Shown here: piece after piece, positions 55,670-64,000 of the stretch | Numbering within the stretch: the stretch's first letter is position 1 | Layout: each line of letters starts with the position of its first letter | The notes under the pieces: model-generated | The model's database searches: none | What the model was told of the DNA's origin: nothing | Seen by the model: only the letters and a program-made list of their open reading frames with translations | Position numbers and translations under genes: made by a program | Source: Arenibacter latericius DSM 15913 | GTDB lineage: Bacteria; Bacteroidota; Bacteroidia; Flavobacteriales; Flavobacteriaceae | Reading direction: 5' to 3' | Assembly: GCF_000424985.1 (NCBI RefSeq) | Contig: NZ_AUKX01000003.1 | Location: forward strand, 62,001 to 126,000 | DNA length: 64,000 nucleotides

Positions 55670-56260
55670 TTATTCTCTAAGTGCTAACAATCGAGAAACA
55701 TATTTACCAATTACATCAAATTCCAAATTAACTACTGTCCCTATTTTGTAAGAATTAAAAACGGTGTGTTCATAGGTGTATGGAATTATAGCGACGCTAA
55801 AACTATGCTTATCGGAGTTAAAAACAGTTAGGCTGGTGCCATCTATAGTTATGGAGCCTTTTTCAATGGTTACATTATTTAAACTGGCATCGTAGTTAAA
55901 GGTGAATATCCAGCTGCCATCCTGCTGTTGTATATTGCTGCAGACTCCAGTTTGGTCTACATGGCCCTGTACAATATGGCCGTCTAATCTTGCGCCTAAT
56001 ACCATAGCACGTTCTAAGTTTACATAATCGCCAACCTTCAGTTCTCCTAGATTGGTTTTTTGTAGTGTTTCGTCTATTGCGGTTACAGTATAAAAATCGT
56101 CTTCTATTTTTACAACTGTTAAGCATACCCCATTATGGGCAACGCTCTGATCTATCTTAAGTTCCTGGGTAATGGAAGATTTAATGGTGATATGAAGGTT
56201 GCTACCATTCTTTTCCAAATTTTTGATTTCTCCCAAAGTTTCAATTATCCCAGTAAACAT
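55670..56260 (-). CDS. ribE: Riboflavin synthase, alpha subunit
   Basis: It forms riboflavin from two 6,7-dimethyl-8-ribityllumazine molecules. The 196-residue protein has two lumazine-binding repeats. The first starts MFTGIIETLGEI, with SVAHNGVCLTV; the second has LDGHIVQGHVDQTG and GSITIDGTSLTVF. The GVCLTV and DGTSLTV pair is diagnostic. Length is standard. It diverges from pdxA across only 70 nt, too short for an FMN riboswitch. Confidence 0.96.
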   Translation of the reverse strand: MFTGIIETLGEIKNLEKNGSNLHITIKSSITQELKIDQSVAHNGVCLTVVKIEDDFYTVTAIDETLQKTNLGELKVGDYVNLERAMVLGARLDGHIVQGHVDQTGVCSNIQQQDGSWIFTFNYDASLNNVTIEKGSITIDGTSLTVFNSDKHSFSVAIIPYTYEHTVFNSYKIGTVVNLEFDVIGKYVSRLLALRE

Positions 56261-56330
56261 GTGTCGTTTTAATTAGTTAGTTTTGTGGTGTAAATTTAAT
56301 GGTTTATTTCATATTAAACGATAATACAGG

Positions 56331-57377
56331 ATGCAGGAAAAAGGAAAAATTAAATTGGGTATTTCCATAGGTGATTTAAATGGTATTGGGTGCGAGGTGG
56401 TACTTAAAACATTTGAGGATGTCCGTATGCTCGATTTTTGTACTCCTATAATATTCGCGTCCAACAAAACTATGGCCTTCCAGAAATCGGCGCTGAATAT
56501 AGATGTAAATTATAATGGGATTAAGGAACCCGGAATGGCTTTAGATGGAAAGGTGAATGTGGTTAATGTATGGCGAGAAACTCCTAAGGTACAATTTGGA
56601 ACTCCTACATCAGAGAGCGGTAAATATGCTATTCAGTCCTTAAGGGCAGCAGTAGAAGCCTTAAAAAACGATGAGATAGACGTTTTGGTTACGGCTCCTA
56701 TAAACAAGAATAATATACAGGCCGAGGATTTTAAATTTCCTGGTCATACCGATTTTTTAGCTCAGGAATTTGAAGGAGAGAGCCTTATGTTCATGGTTTC
56801 TGAAGGCTTAAGAATAGGCTTGCTTACAGATCATGTTGCGGTAAAGGATATAGCAGCAGCGATAACTCCCAAATTAATAAGGAGTAAGATTGCAACTATT
56901 GAAAACTCTCTAAAACAAGATTTTGGAATTAGGAAACCTAAAATTGCACTATTGGGAATTAATCCTCATAGCGGTGATAATGGGGTTATAGGGAAAGAAG
57001 ATGATGAGGTTCTTAAGCCTGTAATTGCAGAATTGTCCGAAAAGGGACAGCTAGTTTTTGGACCTTATTCTGCCGATAGCTTTTTTGGATCTGATAATTT
57101 TATGCAGTTTGATGCTATTTTGGCGGCCTACCACGATCAAGGTCTAATTCCTTTTAAGACTTTGTCTTTTGGAAAGGGTGTAAATTACACCGCAGGCCTA
57201 TCTAAAGTGAGAACATCTCCAGATCATGGTACTGCATATGAGATTGCAGGGAAGGGAGTTGCTGATAACAGTTCTTTTAAAGAAGCAGTTTTTGCAGCCC
57301 TAAGTATTTTTAAGAATAGACTGGAATATAAGGAGTTGACTAGCGATGTTTTGAAGAAGCAAAAGATTAAAAGGTAG
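56331..57377 (+). CDS. pdxA: 4-Hydroxythreonine-4-phosphate dehydrogenase
   Basis: PdxA oxidises 4-phosphohydroxy-threonine in pyridoxal phosphate synthesis. The 348-residue protein shows ISIGDLNGIGCEVV near the start, TAPINKNNI, the metal-binding FPGHTDFLA (first His) and AYHDQGLIPFK (later His), and SPDHGTAYEIAG (third His region). Length is normal. The start is ATG 56331. It diverges from ribE and precedes the DUF177 operon on the same strand, with its own downstream promoter separating the two. Confidence 0.95.
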   Translation: MQEKGKIKLGISIGDLNGIGCEVVLKTFEDVRMLDFCTPIIFASNKTMAFQKSALNIDVNYNGIKEPGMALDGKVNVVNVWRETPKVQFGTPTSESGKYAIQSLRAAVEALKNDEIDVLVTAPINKNNIQAEDFKFPGHTDFLAQEFEGESLMFMVSEGLRIGLLTDHVAVKDIAAAITPKLIRSKIATIENSLKQDFGIRKPKIALLGINPHSGDNGVIGKEDDEVLKPVIAELSEKGQLVFGPYSADSFFGSDNFMQFDAILAAYHDQGLIPFKTLSFGKGVNYTAGLSKVRTSPDHGTAYEIAGKGVADNSSFKEAVFAALSIFKNRLEYKELTSDVLKKQKIKR

Positions 57378-57465
57378 AAAAAAAGTTTCTTTTTGATGGG
57401 CTATAGAGCTTGGGGCCACCGCTTTAAGGGGTTTTACAGCACTTTTATTTATTTCTTTTGATTTG

Positions 57466-57495
57466 TTGGGATTTTATAAAATAATAGTATCTTTG
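57466..57495 (+). promoter_or_regulatory. Promoter of the DUF177-rpmF-fabH-accBC operon
   Basis: TTG (57466-57468, within TTTGTTG), a 19-nt spacer and TATCTTTG (57488-57495) match the Bacteroidota -33/-7 consensus well. Start of transcription is expected at about 57500, 40 nt before the DUF177 start. Confidence 0.8.
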
Positions 57496-57496
57496 C

Positions 57497-57518
57497 ACCC
57501 GCCTTTATTGTGGCGGGT
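57497..57518 (+). promoter_or_regulatory. 5'UTR hairpin of the DUF177-rpmF operon
   Basis: ACCCGCC (57497-57503) pairs perfectly with GGCGGGT (57512-57518) around an 8-nt loop. It sits at the predicted 5' end of the mRNA and ends 20 nt before the first start codon. The G+C content stands out against the AT-rich surroundings. Confidence 0.55.
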
Positions 57519-57538
57519 ACGTTAAAAACCAGTGTGAA

Positions 57539-58075
57539 ATGATGAAGCATAAGGAGTTTAGTATTCCTTTTTCAGGGTTGAAACAGGGGAAACACGAGTT
57601 TGAATATACCATTGAAAATAAGTTCTTTGAGTCTTTTGAGTACAATGAGTTTAATGGGGCAGATATAGCTATAGCTGCTACATTAAATAAAATGAGTACT
57701 GTTATGGAGTTAGAGTTACATGCACAGGGAACAGTAAATGTTAATTGTGATGTCTCTAATGAGCCTTATGACCAAAAAATAAATGCTAATATGGAATTGG
57801 CAATTAAATTTGGTGATGAGTATAATGATGATAACGACGAGATTTTGATACTTCCGCACTCGGAACACCAAATTAACATTGCGCAATATATTTATGAAAT
57901 GTTAGTTTTGGCCGTACCGATTAAAAAAATCCACCCAGGAGTTCTGGACGGTACTTTAGAATCGGAAGCATTAGAAAAGTTGGAGGAACTTCAGCCAAAA
58001 GAGTTAAAGATTGAAAAAGAAGAAGATATAGATCCCCGTTGGGACGCACTAAAAAAATTATTAACGGATAAATAA
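57539..58075 (+). CDS. YceD/DUF177-family protein
   Basis: The 178-residue protein belongs to the DUF177/YceD family, whose genes lie just before rpmF in many bacteria and plastid-bearing plants. Family marks are [16 protein letters not shown] (about 60-75) and the acidic region [34 protein letters not shown] (in pieces), ending with [11 protein letters not shown]. Proteins of this family take part in large-subunit rRNA/ribosome formation. Of the usual cysteines only one is present here. It is 8 nt upstream of rpmF. Confidence 0.9.
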   Translation: MMKHKEFSIPFSGLKQGKHEFEYTIENKFFESFEYNEFNGADIAIAATLNKMSTVMELELHAQGTVNVNCDVSNEPYDQKINANMELAIKFGDEYNDDNDEILILPHSEHQINIAQYIYEMLVLAVPIKKIHPGVLDGTLESEALEKLEELQPKELKIEKEEDIDPRWDALKKLLTDK

Positions 58076-58083
58076 GTTTCATA

Positions 58084-58281
58084 ATGGCACATCCTAAGAG
58101 AAAAATTTCCAAAACCAGAAGGGATAAGAGAAGAACGCATTACAAGGCCGTAGCTCCTACCGTTGCAAAAGACCCAACAACTGGGGAAATGCATCTATTT
58201 CATAGAGCCCACTGGCATGAAGGCAAATTATACTACCGTGGTGAGGTTTTAATTGACCAAACTGAAGAAGCTGTAGCATAA
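58084..58281 (+). CDS. rpmF: 50S ribosomal protein L32
   Basis: The 65-residue basic protein starts [22 protein letters not shown], in the family's typical way (positions 1-22, cited in part). [18 protein letters not shown] follows. The zinc-binding cysteines seen in some L32 proteins are absent, making it a C-minus form. It lies 8 nt after DUF177 and is followed by a strong terminator-like hairpin before fabH. Confidence 0.95.
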   Translation: MAHPKRKISKTRRDKRRTHYKAVAPTVAKDPTTGEMHLFHRAHWHEGKLYYRGEVLIDQTEEAVA

Positions 58282-58304
58282 GTTGTATTCAAAGTTTACG
58301 ATAT

Positions 58305-58339
58305 AAACTCCCATTTTATATAAAGTGGGAGTTTTTTTT
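58305..58339 (+). terminator. Terminator or attenuator after rpmF
   Basis: AAACTCCCA (58305-58313) pairs with TGGGAGTTT (58326-58334) around a 12-nt loop, followed by a T-run. It separates rpmF from fabH, so fabH may have its own start of transcription or depend on read-through. Confidence 0.85.
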
Positions 58340-58455
58340 ATCAAAGATTAAAATTCTAAGAAACAATATACAATTGGACTAAAAGTCGTATAAAATCATT
58401 AATTTTCAGAAATTTTCAGTTGTTTTTGAAGATTTATTGAGAAAAACTAATTTGG

Positions 58456-59451
58456 ATGAGTAAAAAAACGGCGGCAATTACGGCTGTAGGGTCATATGTA
58501 CCAGATTATATATTGACCAATGAAATCCTTGAAACTTTAGTAGATACTAATGACGAATGGATTACAACCAGAACCGGCATTAAAGAAAGAAGGATTTTAA
58601 AAGAGGAGGGACTAGGAACTTCCTATCTCGCTATTAAAGCGGCAGAACAGCTTCTGTCTAAACAAAACCTAGATCCAAAGGAAATTGACTTAGTTATTGT
58701 GGCTACAGCTACCCCAGATATGATGGTAGCGGCTACTGCTGCTTACGTAGCTACCGAAATTGGAGCTGTAAATGCTTTTGCATATGACTTGCATGCCGCC
58801 TGCTCTAGTTTTCTATATGGGATGTCTACTGCATCTAGTTATATAGAGTCTGGGAGATATAAAAAAGTACTGCTTATAGGAGCAGATAAAATGTCTTCTA
58901 TAATAGACTATACTGATAGAACTACCTGTATTATTTTTGGTGACGGTGCCGGAGCGGTGTTGTTTGAACCTAATATGGAAGGACTTGGATTGCAAGACGA
59001 ATATTTGCGTTCTGACGGGCAAGGTAGAAATTTCCTCAAAATGGATGCCGGGGGCTCTTTGCTTCCAGCATCAGAAGAAACTGTTAAAAATCGTCAACAT
59101 TATATTTATCAGGACGGGAAATCAGTGTTTAAATTTGCGGTTACCAATATGGCAGATGCTGCAGCTAAGATAATGGAACGCAATGATTTATCACATACCG
59201 ATGTAAATTGGTTAGTGCCTCATCAGGCCAATAAAAGAATTATAGATGCCACTTCTAATAGAATGGGCGTAGATGATTCCAAGGTTATGATGAATATTCA
59301 AAAATACGGAAACACTACATCAGCAACTTTACCTCTTTTGCTAAGCGACTACGAAAACCAATTAAAAAAAGGAGATAATTTGGTGTTTGCTGCATTTGGA
59401 GGCGGTTTTACTTGGGGTTCTATTTATTTGAAATGGGCCTATAATTCTTAA
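58456..59451 (+). CDS. fabH: Beta-ketoacyl-ACP synthase III
   Basis: FabH starts fatty-acid chains by joining acyl-CoA and malonyl-ACP. The 331-residue thiolase-fold enzyme has catalytic C116 (LHAACSSF), H256 (LVPHQANKRI) and N286 (GNTTSA). TNDEWITTRTGIKERR and FGDGAGAVLF are further family marks. Length is normal. plsX, usually next to fabH in other phyla, is absent; accB and accC follow directly, as is common in flavobacteria. Confidence 0.96.
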   Translation: MSKKTAAITAVGSYVPDYILTNEILETLVDTNDEWITTRTGIKERRILKEEGLGTSYLAIKAAEQLLSKQNLDPKEIDLVIVATATPDMMVAATAAYVATEIGAVNAFAYDLHAACSSFLYGMSTASSYIESGRYKKVLLIGADKMSSIIDYTDRTTCIIFGDGAGAVLFEPNMEGLGLQDEYLRSDGQGRNFLKMDAGGSLLPASEETVKNRQHYIYQDGKSVFKFAVTNMADAAAKIMERNDLSHTDVNWLVPHQANKRIIDATSNRMGVDDSKVMMNIQKYGNTTSATLPLLLSDYENQLKKGDNLVFAAFGGGFTWGSIYLKWAYNS

Positions 59452-59483
59452 TTTAGACGTAACCTAAAAAATTATAACGAACT

Positions 59484-59975
59484 ATGGATATCAAAGAAAT
59501 TCAAAGCTTAATTAAATTTGTTGCCAAATCTGGGGCAAGTGAAGTGAAATTGGAGATGGAAGATATAAAAATCACCATCCGTACCGGAAAGGGAGAAAGT
59601 TCACAAGAGCCTACTTTTGTTCAGCATATCCCTATGAATGCTCCTATGCCTCAACAAGCTATACAACAACAAGCTCAAGGAGAGCAGCCTTCTGTAGAAA
59701 TTACTAAAAAGGCAGAAGCAGCAGAAGATGATAAGTATGTCACTATAAAGTCACCTATCATTGGAACCTTCTATAGAAAACCTGCGCCAGATAAGCCAGT
59801 GTTTGTAGAGGTTGGAAGTGTTATTAAGAAAGGGGATGTACTTTGTGTTATTGAGGCTATGAAGTTATTCAATGATATAGAATCAGAAGTTTCTGGAAAG
59901 ATCGTAAAAGTACTTGTGGACGATAGTTCACCAGTAGAATTTGATCAGCCATTATTTTTGGTAGACCCCTCATAA
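59484..59975 (+). CDS. accB: Biotin carboxyl carrier protein of acetyl-CoA carboxylase
   Basis: The 163-residue protein carries biotin for acetyl-CoA carboxylase. The C-terminal biotinyl domain has the modified lysine K127 in CVIEAMKLFND. Residues 36-80 are a linker rich in Gln, Pro and Ala, and the N-terminal MDIKEIQSLIKF is family-like. It is 32 nt after fabH and is followed by accC, so all are likely one unit. Confidence 0.95.
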   Translation: MDIKEIQSLIKFVAKSGASEVKLEMEDIKITIRTGKGESSQEPTFVQHIPMNAPMPQQAIQQQAQGEQPSVEITKKAEAAEDDKYVTIKSPIIGTFYRKPAPDKPVFVEVGSVIKKGDVLCVIEAMKLFNDIESEVSGKIVKVLVDDSSPVEFDQPLFLVDPS

Positions 59976-60065
59976 GAAATTTTTAAATACTAAATGTGGA
60001 TGAACTCGTTTAAATCGAGATCATACGTGTTTAAAAATTTGGAATACGAATTAAAATTTCAAGAG

Positions 60066-61418
60066 ATGTTTAAAAAAATACTTATTGCAAATAGGGGAGA
60101 AATAGCGCTGCGTATTATTCGTACCTGTAAGGAAATGGGAATAAAGACAGTAGCGGTCTACTCCAAAGCAGATGAGGAAAGTCTTCACGTTCGTTTTGCG
60201 GATGAAGCGGTATGTATAGGGCCAGCGGCAAGTAGTGAATCGTATTTAAAAATACCAAATATCATAGCAGCTGCAGAAATAACCAATGCAGATGCCATTC
60301 ATCCAGGATATGGTTTTCTTTCTGAAAATTCTAAGTTCTCAAAGATCTGTGCTGAGCACGATATTAAGTTTATTGGACCTTCTGGAGAGCACATCGATAG
60401 AATGGGTGATAAAGCTACCGCTAAAGAAACCATGAAAAAAGCGGGTGTCCCTACGATTCCAGGATCAGAAGGACTTTTAAAGGACTATGAAGATGCTAAA
60501 AAAGTAGCCAAGAAAATGGGCTACCCCGTAATGATAAAGGCTACCGCCGGTGGTGGTGGAAAGGGAATGCGAGCAGTCTTTAAAGAAGAAGACCTTCAGA
60601 AGCATTTTGAAGGAGCAGTACAAGAAGCTACTGCGGCTTTTGGTAATGGCGGTATGTATATGGAAAAGCTTATTGAGGAGCCACGACATATAGAAATCCA
60701 GGTTGTTGGAGACCAGTATGGAAAAGCATGTCACCTTTCTGAAAGAGATTGTTCTATACAACGTAGACACCAAAAGTTAACTGAAGAGACTCCTTCTCCT
60801 TTTATGACAGATAAGTTAAGGGATGCTATGGGGGAAGCAGCAGTAAAAGCGGCAGAATATATAAAATACGAAGGAGCTGGTACTATAGAATTTTTGGTAG
60901 ATAAGCATAGGAATTTCTATTTCATGGAAATGAATACCAGAATCCAAGTAGAGCACCCTATTACCGAGCAGGTAATAGACTACGACCTAATTAGGGAACA
61001 GATTCTAGTTGCAGCAGGTGTGCCAATTTCTGGTAGAAATTACTATCCTAAACTACACTCTATTGAATGTAGGATTAATGCTGAAGATCCCTATAATAAC
61101 TTTAGGCCTTCACCAGGAAAAATTACCACCCTACATACCCCAGGGGGTCACGGAATTAGATTAGATACCCATGTGTATAGTGGATATACTATTCCTTCTA
61201 ACTATGACTCCATGATTGCAAAGTTGATCACAACTGCACAAACTAGAGAGGAAGCCATTAATAAAATGAAACGTGCGTTGGACGAATTTGTAATAGAGGG
61301 AGTTAAGACCACTATTCCTTTCCACAGACAATTAATGGACCATCCAGATTACCTAGCAGGAAATTATACTACAAAGTTTATGGAAGACTTTGAGATGGAA
61401 CCAATGCCTGAAGAATAA
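60066..61418 (+). CDS. accC: Biotin carboxylase of acetyl-CoA carboxylase
   Basis: AccC carboxylates biotin on AccB using ATP and bicarbonate. The 450-residue ATP-grasp enzyme starts [17 protein letters not shown] at ATG 60066. An ATG at 59994 in frame would add 24 residues unlike the family and is rejected. Marks: [11 protein letters not shown], the glycine-rich loop [38 protein letters not shown] and the late ECRINAEDP. Length is standard. It ends 32 nt before a strong terminator. Confidence 0.95.
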   Translation: MFKKILIANRGEIALRIIRTCKEMGIKTVAVYSKADEESLHVRFADEAVCIGPAASSESYLKIPNIIAAAEITNADAIHPGYGFLSENSKFSKICAEHDIKFIGPSGEHIDRMGDKATAKETMKKAGVPTIPGSEGLLKDYEDAKKVAKKMGYPVMIKATAGGGGKGMRAVFKEEDLQKHFEGAVQEATAAFGNGGMYMEKLIEEPRHIEIQVVGDQYGKACHLSERDCSIQRRHQKLTEETPSPFMTDKLRDAMGEAAVKAAEYIKYEGAGTIEFLVDKHRNFYFMEMNTRIQVEHPITEQVIDYDLIREQILVAAGVPISGRNYYPKLHSIECRINAEDPYNNFRPSPGKITTLHTPGGHGIRLDTHVYSGYTIPSNYDSMIAKLITTAQTREEAINKMKRALDEFVIEGVKTTIPFHRQLMDHPDYLAGNYTTKFMEDFEMEPMPEE

Positions 61419-61450
61419 CATAGGCAGACATAATATATTATCTTTTATAG

Positions 61451-61494
61451 GCGAAGTATTCAGTTTCTCGGAACAGAATATTTCGCTTTTTTTA
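61451..61494 (+). terminator. Terminator of the fabH-accB-accC unit
   Basis: GCGAA (61451-61455) through GTT (61463-61465) pairs with AAC (61472-61474) through TTCGC (61482-61486): a 14-pair stem with one A-A mismatch and one G-T pair, followed by eight T. Confidence 0.9.
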
Positions 61495-61607
61495 TTGGAA
61501 AACCTCTTGTTCTTAATTAAGGCAGATTATAAGATGTGCCTCTTAGAAATATAGTTTTTATTCCATTCTTTTTCTTACTTTACCTTCTCTTAAAGCAGTG
61601 AGAAGAT

Positions 61608-62720
61608 ATGAATTTTAGTTATTGGGAGTATAATACATGGCTTGCTAACATAGACTTTACCGTTGTTGGTAGTGGTATTGTTGGACTTAATTGTGCTCTT
61701 CACCTTAAAAATCGATTTCCTAAGGCTAAAATTCTGGTTGTAGAAAAAGGAATATTGCCACAGGGAGCTAGTACAAAGAATGCGGGTTTTTCCTGTTTTG
61801 GTAGTATTTCCGAGGTTTTGTCTGACCTGGAGACCCATACAGAGGACGAGGTGGTAAAGCTGGTTCAAAAGCGCTGGGATGGTGTGCAGTTGTTGAGAAA
61901 GACTTTGGGCGATGCGCAATTAGATTATAGGAATTATGGTGGCCATGAGGTTTTTCTTAAAGAGCATCAAGAATTATATGAGCGCTGCTTAGAAGGGGTG
62001 GGGAAGGCAAATACCCTATTAAAATCGGTGTTTAAATCTGATTGTTTTAGGTTGCAAGCCAATACTTATCATTTTAAAAAGATTCAAGGTAATTATATCA
62101 GTTCTTCTTTTGAAGGACAAATAGACACGGGGATGATGATGGATGCGCTGCTTAGAAAAGTGCAGAAAGCCGGAATTAATATCCTTAATGGAATCCAGGT
62201 AACATCTTTTGAGGAATTTGATAATCACCTTGAAGTGCATACAAGTGAATTTGATTTTAAAACGCAGCACTTATTTGTTGCTACAAACGGTTTTGCGGCC
62301 CAATTGATTAAAGAAGATGTAAGACCAGCTAGAGCTCAAGTGATGATTACCAAGCCTATTAAAAACCTTTCTATTAAAGGGACGTTTCATCTAGAGGAGG
62401 GGTATTATTATTTTAGGAATGTTGGAGACAGAATTCTTTTGGGAGGGGGGAGAAATCTCGATTTTAAAGCGGAAGAAACAACTGCTTTTGGAGAAACTCC
62501 TATAGTACAAAATCGCTTGGAAGAAATAATGCGGACCATTATTTTACCAAATAATCCATTTCAAATACATCAAAGATGGAGTGGTATAATGGGAGTTGGG
62601 AGGCAGAAAAAACCTATTGTAAGACAATTATCAAATCGTGTGTATTGCGGTGTAAGAATGGGAGGTATGGGAATTGCTATTGGGAGTAGTATTGGTAAGG
62701 AATTGGCAGATCTTGCTTAG
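61608..62720 (+). CDS. DAO-type FAD-dependent oxidoreductase
   Basis: The 370-residue protein has the FAD-binding Rossmann motif VVGSGIVGLNCALHL (residues 19-33, GxGxxG at 21-26) and an FAD-family finger KNAGFSCFGS. The C-terminal half has GGGRNLDF and HQRWSGIMGVG, typical of D-amino-acid oxidase/glycine oxidase-like enzymes. It has no signal peptide. Substrate is not known; an amine or amino acid is likely. It precedes a GreA-like gene on the same strand with 54 nt between them. Confidence 0.85.
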   Translation: MNFSYWEYNTWLANIDFTVVGSGIVGLNCALHLKNRFPKAKILVVEKGILPQGASTKNAGFSCFGSISEVLSDLETHTEDEVVKLVQKRWDGVQLLRKTLGDAQLDYRNYGGHEVFLKEHQELYERCLEGVGKANTLLKSVFKSDCFRLQANTYHFKKIQGNYISSSFEGQIDTGMMMDALLRKVQKAGINILNGIQVTSFEEFDNHLEVHTSEFDFKTQHLFVATNGFAAQLIKEDVRPARAQVMITKPIKNLSIKGTFHLEEGYYYFRNVGDRILLGGGRNLDFKAEETTAFGETPIVQNRLEEIMRTIILPNNPFQIHQRWSGIMGVGRQKKPIVRQLSNRVYCGVRMGGMGIAIGSSIGKELADLA

Positions 62721-62774
62721 TAGAAAGGTAATGCAAAAGACAAGGTTAGGGTCAATAATTAATAGCTATTAGAT

Positions 62775-63230
62775 ATGAATATTACACCAAAAGAACAGCT
62801 CTATAGTAGCTGTAAGACTTATATTGAAGAACGATTGCTTAGAATACAAGGTGGAATAACTTCCTTAGAAGAGGCCTTAACCTCCGAAACCAAAAGTAGC
62901 GCCGGTGATAAACACGAAACTGGTAGAGCTATGATCCAATTAGAACGTGAGAAGTTGGGAAAGCAATTGGCAGAGGTGCAATTATTACAAGAACGTTTTA
63001 AAAAAGTTCCGTTGCAACGCAAGTCCAATCAGGTGATATTGGGAAGTGTGGTTTACACTAGTAAGCATCATTATTATATAGGGATTAGTGCAGGTAAAAT
63101 TCTAGTAGACGGGGAAATCTATTATGCTATCGCTCCAGATACTCCTATGGGCAAAATATTGATGGGAAAATCTATTGGGGAAAAGATATTCTTTAATGGA
63201 TCAGAATTTAAGATCAAAGAAATTGAATAG
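62775..63230 (+). CDS. GreA/GreB-like protein (coiled-coil plus C-terminal domain)
   Basis: The 151-residue protein has a long N-terminal helical part (about 1-80; charged, likely coiled coil) and a C-terminal domain whose last strands read APDTPMGKILMGKSIGEKIFFNGSEFKIKEI (about 120-150, cited in pieces), like the end of GreA/GreB (TPLGKALLGKKVGDEV...). It lacks the acidic tip residues that I would expect at the coiled-coil end of a cleaving GreA, reading LTSETKSSAGDKHETGR there instead. It may act on RNA polymerase in another way. Automatic pipelines sometimes call such proteins 3-oxoacyl-ACP synthase, which the sequence does not support. Confidence 0.6.
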   Translation: MNITPKEQLYSSCKTYIEERLLRIQGGITSLEEALTSETKSSAGDKHETGRAMIQLEREKLGKQLAEVQLLQERFKKVPLQRKSNQVILGSVVYTSKHHYYIGISAGKILVDGEIYYAIAPDTPMGKILMGKSIGEKIFFNGSEFKIKEIE

Positions 63231-63232
63231 AT

Positions 63233-63637
63233 CTAATCTAATTTTGGCTTCCCCCTGTTAGCCTTTTTTAGGGCAGACCTTTTCTTTTGTTTTAACCTTT
63301 TTTCAATGGAAGATCGGGTGGGTTTGGTTTTTCTTCTGACTTTAGGTACCCTTAAGCCGAATGCTATCGTTTCCAGAAATTTCTTTATTACTAAATCTTT
63401 ATTCTTGTGCTGACTACGAGTTTCTTCGCTCCATAACAGTAAGACGTTATCTTTCGTTAGCTTATGAGATAATTTTTTTAGAATCCTACTTTTCTCGTTA
63501 TCACTAAGTGCGTTGGACTCTTGAACGTTAAAGTATAATTCTACTTTAGAGGAAACTTTATTAACATGTTGGCCACCTGCACCGCTACTGCGAACTGCCT
63601 TAAATTGTAACTCCTGTATAAGCTGTTCTTTGTCCAA
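63233..63637 (-). CDS. arfB: Alternative ribosome-rescue factor ArfB (peptidyl-tRNA hydrolase)
   Basis: ArfB frees stalled ribosomes by hydrolysing peptidyl-tRNA. The 134-residue protein has the catalytic GGQ at 21-23 in RSSGAGGQHVNKVSSKVEL and a basic C-terminal tail (TKPTRSSIEKRLKQKKRSALKK) that enters the mRNA channel. Length is normal. It is convergent with the GreA-like gene and lies downstream of the truncated unknown gene on the minus strand (11 nt apart). Confidence 0.95.
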   Translation of the reverse strand: MDKEQLIQELQFKAVRSSGAGGQHVNKVSSKVELYFNVQESNALSDNEKSRILKKLSHKLTKDNVLLLWSEETRSQHKNKDLVIKKFLETIAFGLRVPKVRRKTKPTRSSIEKRLKQKKRSALKKANRGKPKLD

Positions 63638-63648
63638 AATGAAGTTTA

Positions 63649-64000
63649 TTATTGTTTTAGTCGTTGATTTATGGTCTCTATGGCAATATTTAAATATACT
63701 TTCTTTTTTGGTTTTATGGCTTTAGAGGAATGAAATCGGATTTTTTCATCTCCAGAGTGCCCTACTATTAGATAGTAGCTGCCCATAAAATAGCTTTTCT
63801 CTACAATAACTGGGATGCCCGATTTTTTAGAGGCTTTAAGCTCATGTGCATACACAATTATTTTACGCTTTGTATTGGCATAGGATTTTACAATTTCTAT
63901 AGGAATGTGGTTAGCTTCACCAAATAGGCTGGCGGTGTAAATAGTTTTGGGGTTAAAATAAAGCGATTCCGTAGCTTCATCAGCTAATATTTCTTGATCT
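63649..64000 (-). CDS. Unknown protein, C-terminal part (5' truncated by the window edge)
   Basis: The frame is open to the end of the window, so at least 116 residues are seen and the start is outside. I do not recognise it. The visible part has alternating hydrophobic and charged stretches (KIIVYAHELKASKKSG, EKSYFMGSYYLIV) ending KKVYLNIAIETINQRLKQ. No signal, TM segment or metal motif is visible. It is the upstream neighbour of arfB on the same strand and may be co-transcribed with it. Confidence 0.6.
   Translation of the reverse strand, partial: DQEILADEATESLYFNPKTIYTASLFGEANHIPIEIVKSYANTKRKIIVYAHELKASKKSGIPVIVEKSYFMGSYYLIVGHSGDEKIRFHSSKAIKPKKKVYLNIAIETINQRLKQ

Noticed and set aside
56261-56330. 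FMN riboswitch before ribE
   Set aside because: The divergent gap with pdxA is only 70 nt and shows none of the conserved FMN aptamer segments.
59994-60065. ATG 59994 as start of accC
   Set aside because: The 24 added residues are unlike biotin carboxylases, which begin [12 protein letters not shown].
1-64000. CRISPR arrays, insertion sequences, prophage or conjugative genes
   Set aside because: No regularly spaced repeats, transposase, integrase, portal, terminase or relaxase motifs were found on either strand.

Overview
The window is AT-rich chromosomal DNA of a marine-type Flavobacteriaceae bacterium (Bacteroidota). The evidence is two SusC/SusD outer-membrane pairs, an OMP_b-brl TonB receptor, Bacteroidota-type -7 boxes (TAnnTTTG) and few Shine-Dalgarno sequences. 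HYC_CC_PP and DUF3347 proteins, a TamB/TamL-type pair and the DUF177-rpmF-fabH-accB-accC operon point the same way. I cannot fix the genus. There is no transposase, integrase, phage gene or CRISPR array, and no gene between the two truncated edge genes is clearly broken.

Layout. 1-6.5 kb: end of a TonB receptor, a CynX-type MFS exporter, dusB, an FtsX/LolC-like permease behind rbfA, mce, and a CAU-anticodon tRNA with its own promoter and terminator. 6.5-12.4 kb: GH16 glycosidase and a divergent two-domain esterase, a TM-helix-repeat channel protein, and an orphan FRG-domain gene. 12.7-15.3 kb: a MlaE-MlaF-MlaD lipid-transport operon. 15.7-22.3 kb: SusC/SusD pair 1 and a DASS anion symporter, separated by a strong terminator and a cluster of small hairpins. 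22.5-26.7 kb: a Crp/Fnr regulator followed by a TolC-HlyD-ABC-2 permease efflux operon with no ATPase. 26.9-30.3 kb: pta-ackA. 30.6-39.2 kb: an unknown polytopic membrane protein, then on the minus strand a 37-residue membrane microprotein candidate, tamB and a TamL-like Omp85 lipoprotein.

39.4-45 kb: a flavin-dependent monooxygenase, then a copper/heavy-metal locus: HYC_CC_PP protein, DUF3347 lipoprotein, an AraC-type regulator with an N-terminal HMA-like CxxC module, and a CopA ATPase with one HMA and two HMBD zinc-ribbon-like modules. A 12-bp perfect palindrome lies 36 nt upstream of copA. 45.4-54.5 kb: SusC/SusD pair 2, a secreted alkaline-phosphatase-superfamily hydrolase, a TauE/SafE permease and an SSS sodium symporter, which may form an uptake locus for a phosphate-ester substrate. 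54.8-64 kb: NeuD-like acetyltransferase, ribE divergent from pdxA, the DUF177-rpmF-fabH-accB-accC fatty-acid operon (clear promoter, 5'UTR hairpin), a DAO-type oxidoreductase, a GreA-like protein, arfB and a truncated unknown gene.

No single locus is clearly a new system. The best leads are the HMA-AraC regulator with its palindrome, the microprotein upstream of tamB, the SusCD-phosphatase locus, the ATPase-less efflux operon, the FRG orphan and the structured leaders. All family calls come from reading motifs; no database search was run.
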